A DNA stretch of 64,000 bases from Zarea fungicola (taxonomy: Eukaryota > Ascomycota > Sordariomycetes > Hypocreales > Cordycipitaceae): NCBI GenBank assembly GCA_900169235.1, contig FWCC01000051.1:1-64000 (forward strand), written 5' to 3'. Below are positions 55,652 through 64,000 of the stretch, piece by piece. A program made the position numbers and the translations under genes. The notes below the pieces were generated by a model. It saw only the letters and a list, made by a program, of their open reading frames with translations. It was not told the DNA's origin and searched no databases. The stretch's first letter is position 1. Each line of letters starts with the position of its first letter.

Positions 55652-57098
55652 TCAGTTCTTGCCGCCCTTTTCATCCGTGTCCTTGTGCCAGACGACATAG
55701 TTGGGTAGACCAACAACTGAGTAGCCGGCGCGCTTGGCCATCTTGGCGAACCCCTCCGTCTCGGCTTGATTCTCAAATGCGTACGAGGGAAAGTTGATGC
55801 CTGAGCGGTGAACATCTGCCTTGACGAGGATGCTGACACCGCCAACACCATCGAGCTCGAGCTCCTCGTCCTTGTTTTGGTGTCGGTCGCCCATGCGGCA
55901 CATGTACTCTCGGCCAGTCTTGAATTCCTTGTATCCTAGGTACTGTCAGCATTCTCTACAGCATCAGTACACTTGGGCTGGGTTGCCATTTTACCTTCGA
56001 CAATGACGGTGTCCTTCTCTAGCGTCTTGGCAAGCGCGAGGGCCTGGGGAGATTCAACCCACGAGTTGTAATCAACTGCAGCGTGCTGTTAGAACTGAAA
56101 CTGCGAGTATGAATTGCGTGTACCTACATCGTCCCTCGATATCGACGCCCTTGTCATCGTAACGGTGGAACCAAATGTCTGCTCATGTTAGCGTCGCACG
56201 CAGATGGCACGTGGTGTAGAGGCAAAACGTACTGGGGACAATAATGTCCTTGTCGTGGGCGATAAAGTCCTCAATCAGGCTGTCGGGGCTCTCCTCGATA
56301 TCAGCATCACGCCAGTACACCCAAGAATGCTCGGGCTTCAATGCGGTGTAGAGCAGGTAGTTGCGCGCCTTGGCCATGGCCTTGCGGCGAGGAGCCTGGG
56401 CGGCATAGGCATGTCTTTCCTCGACATCCTGGCTCAGCTTGTAGTTGAAGTCCTTGACAATCACGGTGGCGCTTCGGAAGGGGACCTTGTCGGGGCGGCT
56501 CTGGATGCGGTCCAGCTCGGCGGCAAGGGTCGCGTGGGTGTCGTCTTCCGAGTCGGAGATGAGGAAGGCAAGGTCAATCAGGTGGTGAGGATAGGACAGC
56601 TTGGCCAGCAGGTCAAAGTACTTGGACAGGTGCTTGGAGGCGTCCTTGAGGGGCGTCAGGATGAGGACTCGCTCTTCGTTGGCAATGGCCTTTGTGGTGG
56701 AGGTGATGGGATTCAGATCGACATTGTTAATGGTGGACGAGTTGAGCTCGATCGGGGCGTGGTGGTTATAGAGAACGGGTGTTTGCAGGTGACCGTGCCA
56801 TCTGGCGTACTCATTCGGCGACATGTCCATTGGCGACTTGGCAGGTCCCCAGCAGTAGAAGCTGCGTGCGCGGGGGAGTCAGCGGTCGTTGACGAGCAAA
56901 GAGCTTGAGGTAAAGGAGGACATACTTTTGCATCTCGGATGCCGATTTATGAATGCCACGCCATAGCAGGACCATGCCAGTGACAACGGCCGCCAGTACA
57001 ATGACTCGCTTGCGCGCAAAGGTATTCCATACGGCGCGAGAGGGAGGGAGCTGAGATTTGGCGCCTTTCCAGTTGAGGCCACCCTTGGGAAGAAGCAT
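55652..57098 (-). CDS. ANP1: Mannan polymerase II complex subunit, Anp1/Mnn9/Van1 family (most like Anp1)
   Basis: Five exons (57098-56926, 56861-56233, 56178-56128, 56075-55995, 55935-55652) give 405 residues, the normal length. Type II membrane topology: a short basic N-terminus, then one span at about 30-48 (VIVLAAVVTGMVLLWRGI). A linker with FYCWGP and MSPNEYARWHGHLQTPV follows, then the glycosyltransferase-62 domain with ILTPLKDA, FLISDSEDDTHA and the catalytic DxD in YWRDADIEESP. VPNIWFHRYDD, FDYNSWVES and GYKEFKTGREYMCRMGD follow, and the end is GLPNYVVWHKD. The family extends alpha-1,6-mannan backbones of wall and secreted mannoproteins in the Golgi. The N-terminal MLLPKGGLNWKGAK recalls Anp1 more than Mnn9 or Van1, but this is by memory. 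The C-terminus is basic and short. Confidence 0.94.
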
Positions 57099-58892
57099 CT
57101 TGGGCCGGCTTGTATGTCACCAGGTCGGACCAGGTGGGAGCTGGGAGTATATATGTTGGAAGGGACGGGGCCCGGGTAAAGGAATTCTCGTCGGGCTGAA
57201 ACTGCAACTGTGCGTACTGGCGATGGGTGTGTGGTTTTCGGAACGCCCCGAGAGATAAGGGGTGTTGGTGGTCTCGTATTTTGGCTTGGGGGGTAGCGAG
57301 CGACTGGGGGAGCAAGGGGGTTAACGAGTGGACGCGATCAAAAAGAGGCGTGAGTTGGGAGGAGGGCTGCTTGGATCCCAAGGCCGCGGTCGAAATGGTT
57401 GGCGTGATCTAAAGACGAGCAAGACCCGACGTGATGGCGTTGAACGATTGAGCAATGAAAAAAGCAGCGTCAGCTAGTCAAGTTGGGAGAAGGAGTTTGG
57501 CTGGCGCCTTGTCGATTGTCGAACGTGGCTCGTCCAGAAGCTACGGGGAGAAGAAAAACCTTGAAGCTGGTCTATACTTGGGAGGTACCTAGAAGGCTGC
57601 GAATTATTCATGTTAATAATGGGGCGCCCCATGTACTCTTGAGGTACCGACTGGGGCATTGGCTCTAGCGAGTGATAAGCTTGTCCAAATTTAGCTCAAG
57701 ATGGTTCGCCCCTTGCATGCTGCATGCCTTGTGAGCAGCATCCAATCCAAGGGGTGTAACGGGTGTACCAGTAATGTCAGTCATTCAAGAGCAACGGATA
57801 GCGGATAACGGTGTATGTTGCTCGATTAAAAGCCTGCTTCATTCATGTCCCATTGGTGGTGAATCTGTCCTACAGCTTGTGGCGACCGTACTATTCTTGA
57901 TATAAAGGACTGAGTGCTAGCTGAGTAGTCCGTACTCGGTAGAATGGTTCCAATTGACAATTTTACCAGTTTGTCTAGAGGCCAATCGCAAAACAGCGCC
58001 AGCTCTTGGATGTATAATGACGGTACATGTGCAAGCCTCAACCTCCTTTACAAGCCCAAGATAGCGGTGCACATGTAAAACAGAGACATCCTCTAACAAA
58101 AGCGGGCTCTTTATTTTACTGCTTTGGCTTCTGTCCAGCTACACAATTAATAATAACTGATTAGTAGGGGGAACCCTGTCTCTGGTGCTTAGTTCAACTA
58201 CGCAGTGGCTTTTCGTAAGAGCGTCTACTTTGAACCCCCTTGTACTGCCACTCGGACAGCTTTCTTCATAACTAGTATACAGTAGCCTATCCGTCGAGTC
58301 CCATGTTGGCTCCAATATTTACAGAGTAGGTACGTAATAATTGCACAGCTAGGAACGATTGGGTGCAATTGCCTGCCTCTGGCACTGAAGAAGTCATGGA
58401 ATTGTGTGAGGAGTGTAGTCCTCCCCAAGACTCCCAAATATAGTTGGCAGAATTGCCAGAGAGTGTCTGTCCTATATTGCCATAATTCAACTGGCACAGG
58501 CCGACTGACATCCATGTACAGTTTACTTCTTTTCGCCTCTGCAAAACCCGGTAAAATAACAAAACCGAAAATACAATTTCTAGGTTTCAATTCAGTACCA
58601 AGGGTTCCCTGCTCGGCGAGTGCCCATTCGTCATCCCGCCGAGTAAGCAACCAAGCATTCACTACAGGGTAGGTCGCTAGGGTAGTAGGCAAACTCACTG
58701 GCGTTCATGAGCCCAGACATGACTGTGAAGCTGCATCACCATTCACATTTGTCATCTCCTCTCCTGACGCATTCCCACCATTAAATTTTCAATTCTACAT
58801 CCATAGACAACCGGAAAACTGTCCCAGTTTTATTGGAATTTATTAAAAGCATTAGAAACCACCTCAATTGGCTTACAGGCCACTCCCCGTGC
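57099..58892. other. Divergent intergenic region of mannosyltransferase and DNA glycosylase genes
   Basis: About 1.8 kb. A minus-strand frame at 58225-58698 starts at GTG and has no domain. Contains both promoters; no repeats of note beyond short direct motifs near 57590-57650 (GAGGTACC). Confidence 0.5.
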
Positions 58893-60203
58893 ATGATTAC
58901 CAAAGCCTCATTCACGCTCAAGACTCTGATATTCACGCTGCGACGTCCAGCCCTCAGCATTTCACAAGCGCCCAGCAACTACAAAATACATTCACAAACG
59001 TCCGCAATGGCCGCAACAAGACGCTCTTCCCGCCTCAGTGCCGCCAGTCAGGCAATGCCCCCTCCCCCAGCACCCCCTGCCCCCGCTGCTCCTACATCAA
59101 AAGCAACAGCCAACATGGGCAGGAAGCGCAAAGCCGACGCCAGCAAGTCCAAGGATGATGAGCCGCCCTCAACGCCCAAAAAGAAGCGCACAATGACGAC
59201 GCCCCCGCCGCTCACTCCCACGCCCAGCGCCGTGGGCATCATTGCTGCACCCGCCTCCAACGGTGCGGCAACGCCCAGGCAACATGCCGCCGTGACACGT
59301 CTCGCAGACCCGCGGGGCACCAATGCGATGCTGCTGTCGCCCGAGACATCCCGACTGATTGCACCGCGCCAAGAGGATCCGCCGTCGCCGTCCAAGGGTC
59401 GGGGGACTACTACCAAGCCCAAGGTCTCAACAGTGACGAAGACGACTGCTACTCCTCCTACTCCTAATGCCACAACTACGCAGACCCTGCTGAAGGAGGC
59501 GTGTAATCACCTCATCAGCGTCGATGAGCGCATGCGCCCGCTCATTGAAAAGCATACCTGCCATTCCTTCTCGCCAGCCGGCCTGGCGGAGAAGGTCGAT
59601 CCCTTTGAGAGCATCTCCAGCGGCATCATCTCCCAGCAGGTATCCGGCGCCGCCGCCAAGTCCATCAAGAATAAGTTTATCGCGCTCTTCCACGGCGACG
59701 ACGACAAGACAGCAGCAACAGCAGAGGTAACTGCAGCGGCGGCGCGGTTCCCCCACCCGTCCCAGGTCGTCGCGTGCTCCATCGAAAAGCTCCGCACCGC
59801 CGGCCTCTCGCAGCGCAAAGCCGAGTACATTCACGGCCTGGCGGAAAAGTTTGTGTCGGGCGAGCTGAGCGCGCAGATGCTCCAGGACGCCCCCTACGAG
59901 GAGGTGCTGGAGCGGCTCATTGCCGTCCGCGGGCTGGGCCGCTGGTCCGTTGAGATGTTTGCCTGCTTCGGGCTCAAGCGCATGGACGTCTTCTCGCTCG
60001 GCGACCTGGGCGTGCAGCGCGGCATGGCGGCGTTTGTCGGCCGCGACGTCTCCAAGCTGCGCAACAAGGGCGGCAAGTGGAAGTACATGTCGGAGCAGGA
60101 CATGATTGACATGTCGGACAAGTTTGCGCCCTATCGCAGCCTGTTTATGTGGTACATGTGGCGGGTGGAAGAGACCGACATAAGCACCATGGAGACGGCG
60201 TGA
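58893..60203 (+). CDS. MAG1: DNA-3-methyladenine glycosylase, MAG1/AlkA family (HhH-GPD)
   Basis: Intronless frame of 436 residues from ATG 58893; a second in-frame ATG at 59007 (398 residues) has the better start context. Residues 39 to about 200 (counting from the first ATG) are disordered and basic with an NLS-like stretch (PKKKR). The catalytic half holds FESISSGIISQQVSGAAAKSI, the helix-hairpin-helix VRGLGRWSVEMF and the catalytic Asp in FSLGDLGVQRG. It removes 3-methyladenine and related alkylated bases to start base-excision repair. If translated from 58893, the first 38 residues are rich in Ser, Thr, Arg and Lys with no acids, like a mitochondrial presequence. Two starts could thus serve mitochondria and nucleus. 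Antisense frames here are codon shadows. Confidence 0.93.
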   Translation: MITKASFTLKTLIFTLRRPALSISQAPSNYKIHSQTSAMAATRRSSRLSAASQAMPPPPAPPAPAAPTSKATANMGRKRKADASKSKDDEPPSTPKKKRTMTTPPPLTPTPSAVGIIAAPASNGAATPRQHAAVTRLADPRGTNAMLLSPETSRLIAPRQEDPPSPSKGRGTTTKPKVSTVTKTTATPPTPNATTTQTLLKEACNHLISVDERMRPLIEKHTCHSFSPAGLAEKVDPFESISSGIISQQVSGAAAKSIKNKFIALFHGDDDKTAATAEVTAAAARFPHPSQVVACSIEKLRTAGLSQRKAEYIHGLAEKFVSGELSAQMLQDAPYEEVLERLIAVRGLGRWSVEMFACFGLKRMDVFSLGDLGVQRGMAAFVGRDVSKLRNKGGKWKYMSEQDMIDMSDKFAPYRSLFMWYMWRVEETDISTMETA

Positions 60204-60720
60204 GGCGTATTGCGAGAAGGCGTATTGCGAGAAGTTTATACGTTATTTCGGAGGCTCGTTTTGTGTGTGTGTGTGTTTATGGGAGTACGTTGGAACTGAT
60301 GTATCTTGTGAATGGTGTTGTTTGGGAATATGATGTGAATATGAGATTAGGACGGGATAACAGGCGCTGCAGTTGCTAATGTTGAATCCGTTTGAAGTTT
60401 ACTCTGTATATTAGTTACACATGTCGTGCTTTTCTTCTGCCAAGTCCGAGAGCTAGCCAAAGTTGGGAAATGCCGCGATTTCAAACATCTACAAAGTAAT
60501 ATTCATATCAAGGTCACTCTGGCAAGACGAAGCATTTTTTATAAAATCGATACTGTATTTTCTTATTATTTTTCATGCAAGTGTGGCCGACACTGCTTTA
60601 CTTACCTGCAGCCACTCAAGCACATAAAAACGAATCTATTGAGAACAAAAGTAGAACAAGAAACCAAAAGGACAAAGGAAATCTCTACCAACCTACCCAC
60701 CGTATGGATACTGGTATGAG
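60204..60720. other. Intergenic between convergent genes; short (TG)n run
   Basis: About 500 bp. A (TG)7-8 run lies at about 60262-60276. Otherwise the 3' regions of the glycosylase gene and the small unknown gene; nothing else recognised. Confidence 0.5.
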
Positions 60721-61164
60721 TTAATCAGCGAAAACGTACACCCATTCCACCAGATACGGATAGATACGGGACATGAAGAATGCGTCTCGAGATACTGGCG
60801 GCACATCCTCAAATCCGTCCTCGGACAGCGGGTTACCCGCGTTGAGGCAATGGTACAATTGTTCTTTCAAGGTCTCAGCCCTGCTTACCTGTTCTCTCGA
60901 ATCGTCGTCATACCCTTGCTCGTGATAGACAAAAGCGAGGACCTCGACAAACTTGATCTCATGGACCCAGAGATTTGCTTGATTTTGTTGAACAATTTCA
61001 ATCCCGACTTTGCATGCATCCTCGAGATCTTCAAGGCGCTCCTCAGCCTGCTCCGTCTCCTCTTCGCTGGCGTGGATACCGGAACAGTGCTTCCACTCCT
61101 CGAGAAGTTGATGAATCAGCTGGAGCTTCAATGCAATTGCCTGACGACCAGAAGTAGCGTCCAT
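60721..61164 (-). CDS. Small hypothetical helical protein
   Basis: A 147-residue intronless frame from ATG 61164. I do not recognise a family. The chain is predicted helical and strongly acidic, with paired-helix character (ALKLQLIHQLLEEWKHCSG, then ETEQAEERLEDLEDACKVGIEIVQQN), suggesting a TPR-like or coiled-coil fold. There is no signal peptide, membrane span or known motif. It ends in an aromatic patch (YPYLVEWVYVFAD). The codon pattern looks coding, and the opposite strand also has a long frame, so the strand choice rests on the ATG and the even helical pattern. It may be a lineage-specific protein. Confidence 0.6.
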   Translation of the reverse strand: MDATSGRQAIALKLQLIHQLLEEWKHCSGIHASEEETEQAEERLEDLEDACKVGIEIVQQNQANLWVHEIKFVEVLAFVYHEQGYDDDSREQVSRAETLKEQLYHCLNAGNPLSEDGFEDVPPVSRDAFFMSRIYPYLVEWVYVFAD

Positions 61165-62447
61165 GATGATTTTTTGTGAAGGGTTGTTGGGGTTTGTTTT
61201 GTTTTGTGATTTGCTTGAGTTTCGCAATCGAGTCTTTGGTAGCTGAGAATCTGTGCCACTGGTTTGTTATACCGAGAAAAGGAAAAAAATGAATCTGAGG
61301 AAATCACGGTCCTTTTATAGTTTTTGTTTCCCACACAATTAGGTCGGCCCCTTCATTTCTGATTTGATTCAGGGCAAGAGGATTTGAGTGTACGAAGAAA
61401 TGGAATGTGTACGGTTTCGTGTCCGGATTTGCAGCGGCATCATAAAAATGGCACCGGAAATGGAGAAAGAATAGAAACAAACGTTCATAATTTGCGTAAT
61501 AAAGAAGTAAAGTGGTAAAAACAAAAGGCGGACTGCCGAAATGAAGGCGCATTTCACGACTCTAGATTGTTGTTTTACAAGGGCAAGGGCGTTGGCCCGC
61601 GTGTCCTGGATGACGGCCGTTTTCCAATCGGATTTCGCTTTCAATAAGCCAATAGATTTGTCCGAAGCAATTCATAACAAGGACAAGGATTTTACAGTAC
61701 AAAAAAGCTGTGTTTTACCATGAGACAACGGCACTACTGAGTTTGGAATCCCTGGGTTGGAGGACAAAGACTTTGACGGCAAGCTGGAGAATGCCGAGAA
61801 TGTCGAAAGGATTAACTTCTTTGTGAATCTTGAATCACTACATTTACTGCCTATTGTTTCGAACAAACTACCGGGTTTACAGATCTTTGATAATGATGTG
61901 CTTCGAGCATGTTGACAGCAATACAGAACTTGTTCCCCGTTACGAAGGAAATTCGACCATGTTAATGTTTGCTCTCTAAGCGAGCGCTGCACAGATGCAA
62001 ACATCCACCACCCCGTACTGGTAGCGGCTGCACCCATTACCACCATGAGTCCTCGGGGCTGGCCTCTATCGGTGCTGTGGCTTCCCTTGCCTCATTTGCT
62101 TGTTGACAGGTGGGTGGCCGGCGGGGAGCACCCACTTGCCGCTACAGGATGTGGTGTGTGTTCACGGGTATACGGTTATGATTTAGGGCCGATCCGATTG
62201 TAATTCATCGCCCCTACCGGCCCAACAAGGCTCTGCTTGTCTGCCACAGCCTTCTCGGGGCAAACTCGGGACAAATTCATTCGGGCTCGGTCAATTACGG
62301 GTTGCCAAATTGTTTTATCGCGCCAAACCGGCCGCGAGCGACCTATAATCGACTCACCATCTACTTGGGCCATTCATTCATCTACTTGTACGGCATGAGG
62401 TGCCGCGAGAGCCTGACGTAAACAAGAATCCATTAAATCCGTTCAAG
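61165..62447. other. Divergent intergenic region, no gene supported
   Basis: About 1.3 kb between the small hypothetical gene and the glycosyltransferase. Frames at 61369-61644 and 61672-62046 (minus) show no domain. Contains both promoters. Confidence 0.5.
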
Positions 62448-64000
62448 ATGACTCCGAACCAACAAGTCCATCCAACGCGCAAGATCCTGCTGGTAGTCAC
62501 AACTGGTGGGTTCACGCATGCAAGTAAGTTGTGCCCTGTCAAGGAAGAAATGAATGAGGCAAGAAAGAAATAGAAGAGGCAAGATAGTGCTACGTGAGGA
62601 AAGGCTAACAAGGCACAGCCCCCGTCTTGGAAATCGGCCGCGTCCTCGCTACCCGCGGCCACATCATCGAGTTTGCCACCCTTGAGGGCCAAGAAGGTTG
62701 GATCAAGGGCTATGATTTCATCTCCAAGCTCCACACCTTGGGCCCAGGCGCAACCCATGAGCAGATGAACGCCCATTACCTGCGCATGAGGACGTGGGAC
62801 ATGTCCAAGGGCATCGCGAGTTCCATGGAGAGCAAGTATCTTTGGGACTCGTTCTGGCCACAGACCTACCATGGCCTGCGCAGTATCATGAACGATGCCG
62901 CCACCAGGCCAAGCTTCGTGGTAGCCGACTTCTTTGTCGACGCCGTCAAGGACATTCGCGAAGAGTACAACGTCCCCATGGCCGTGGTCTGGCCGACGAT
63001 GCCGTTTCTCATGATGCCCTGCTCTTACATCCCCGGCGAGCCTGGTTTCCAGCTCGAAGGCACTCTCACGTCGGAAAAGGCTAGCATGTGGTTCCGCCTC
63101 AGGAACGAGCTGGTCATCCCCTCCGCCCTGCCCCTCATTCTCAAATGGATGAAGTGGACCAACAAGATGCGCCTTGAACACGGTGTGACGAGGCCGGTTC
63201 CTAAAATGGAGAAGCCAAACTACCTCTTATTTGTCAACTCATTCTTTGGATTAGAGATACCGCGCGACCTGCCTCCCATGTGCTCTGCTGTCGGTCCGCT
63301 ACTGAGCGACGAGTATCCTCCTCTGAACGATGAATTCGCAAATTTCCTTTCCAAGCACGCCAAGGTGGTTTATATTGCCCTTGGCACTCACATTATCCTT
63401 TCCAATGCGGATGCGTCCAAAATTATTCAAGGTCTGGGCCTGCTCCTAACGGACGGCCTGATTGACGGTGTCATCTGGTCCATGGCCAAAGCCGCTCGCC
63501 AAGACCTGGAGCCCGAGACAGCCTTCACACTGGGCTCGCCGCCCAGGCGTGTCAACATGGGCGACATCCTCGGCGGCCGAGAGAGCAGCTTCCTGTGCTC
63601 ACACTTTGTGCCCCAGCGTGCCATTCTCGACCACCCGTCGACCAAGGTGTACTTTACGCATGCCGGCGGTTCTAGCGCCAACGAGGGTCTCTTCCACGGC
63701 AAGCTGATGCTGTCCATGGGCGTCTTCGCGGACCAGCTCTCCAACACGGCCAAGATTGTCGACGCCGGCGTGGCCGAGTCCATCAACAAGTTCCGCTTCA
63801 CGCCGGCGGATGTGCACGGCAAGATGAAGAAGCTGCTCCTCGACGAAAGCGGAAGCTACGCGCGCAACAGCCTGCGCCTGATGCGGATCGCGCACGTTGC
63901 ATCAAGGCGCAAGCACCATGCCGCAGATCTCGTCGAGGAGCACATGTACGACGCGGAGCTCCGCTTCCAAGACGGCAAGGAGCTGCGACCGATGCATTTA
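62448..64000 (+). CDS. UDP-glycosyltransferase (GT1 family), truncated by window end
   Basis: Exon 1 (62448-62523) and exon 2 from 62619 join in frame and stay open to the window end: 492 residues seen, C-terminus missing. Start: ILLVVTTGGFTHA then TPVLEIGRVLATRGHIIEFAT, the N-terminal acceptor-domain beginning with the conserved His. The donor half shows VVYIALGTH and the PSPG-like box around SHFVPQRAILDHP and FTHAGGSSANEGLFHGKLML, ending FADQ. The donor is probably UDP-glucose, and acceptors are small hydrophobic molecules, sterols or xenobiotics. The bacterial/fungal MGT-like variant of the motif (GGSSANEG in place of GGxNS) is notable. There is no membrane span in the part seen. The long minus-strand frame at 62378-63181 is a shadow. 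The 95-bp intron phase is set by the TPVLE join. Confidence 0.92.

Noticed and set aside
58225..58698. 157-residue minus-strand frame upstream of the DNA glycosylase
   Set aside because: Starts at GTG, no ATG early, no motif; lies in a promoter region.
62378..63181. 267-residue minus-strand frame
   Set aside because: Antisense shadow of the glycosyltransferase, whose plus-strand reading has clear family motifs.

Overview
The window reads as nuclear chromosomal DNA of a filamentous ascomycete (Pezizomycotina; probably Sordariomycetes, plausibly Hypocreales, though the species cannot be fixed by eye). Reasons: short GT-AG introns of about 45-160 bp that restore frame between conserved coding blocks; fungal families (PNP-NACHT-ankyrin NLR, fungal gasdermin-like protein, homeobox plus C2H2 factor, reducing PKS, P450, Anp1-type mannosyltransferase); and gene deserts with decayed genes. 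About 18 protein genes or gene relics are supported. No tRNA, rRNA or CRISPR array was seen.

Layout. 0.3-0.7 kb: a secreted RlpA/barwin-like gene broken by one in-frame TAG. 1.1-10.7 kb: the most striking block, an NLR-type receptor (zinc-finger-like N-terminus, PNP/UDP phosphorylase, NACHT, ankyrin repeats), divergent from a large protein ending in a subtilisin (S8) protease with an intact triad, which converges on a gasdermin-like gene. This looks like a fungal regulated-cell-death island (sensor, protease, pore-former). 12.6-17 kb: a four-exon cytochrome P450, an intronless RibD_C/DHFR-like reductase, and a secreted HsbA-like wall protein. 17-21.4 kb: a gene-poor stretch with short dispersed repeats. 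21.5 kb: a tiny six-cysteine secreted peptide. 23.5-24.7 kb: an aldo/keto reductase. 24.8-26.3 kb: a decayed GMC oxidoreductase and a fragment resembling a transcription-factor tail. 27.4-30.2 kb: a homeobox plus C2H2 transcription factor. 32.0-32.5 kb: a serine-rich GPI-type wall protein. 33.0-40.2 kb: a single-exon reducing PKS (KS-AT-DH-ER-KR-ACP-TE). 43.3-47.3 kb: an MFS-like transporter with a 600-residue N-terminal extension. 47.5-51.5 kb: a single-pass membrane protein with a very long polyQ/Pro-rich tail. 53.3-61.2 kb: housekeeping genes (SNF7/VPS32 ESCRT-III, ANP1-type mannan polymerase subunit, MAG1-type DNA glycosylase) and a small unknown gene. 62.4 kb to the end: a UDP-glycosyltransferase cut by the window edge.

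Functionally the left half is accessory (self/non-self or immune-like genes, secreted proteins, specialised metabolism, relics), while 53-61 kb is core cell biology. All intron positions were read by eye from splice consensus plus frame continuity. Each quoted spliced length closes exactly in frame, but none is confirmed by transcripts.
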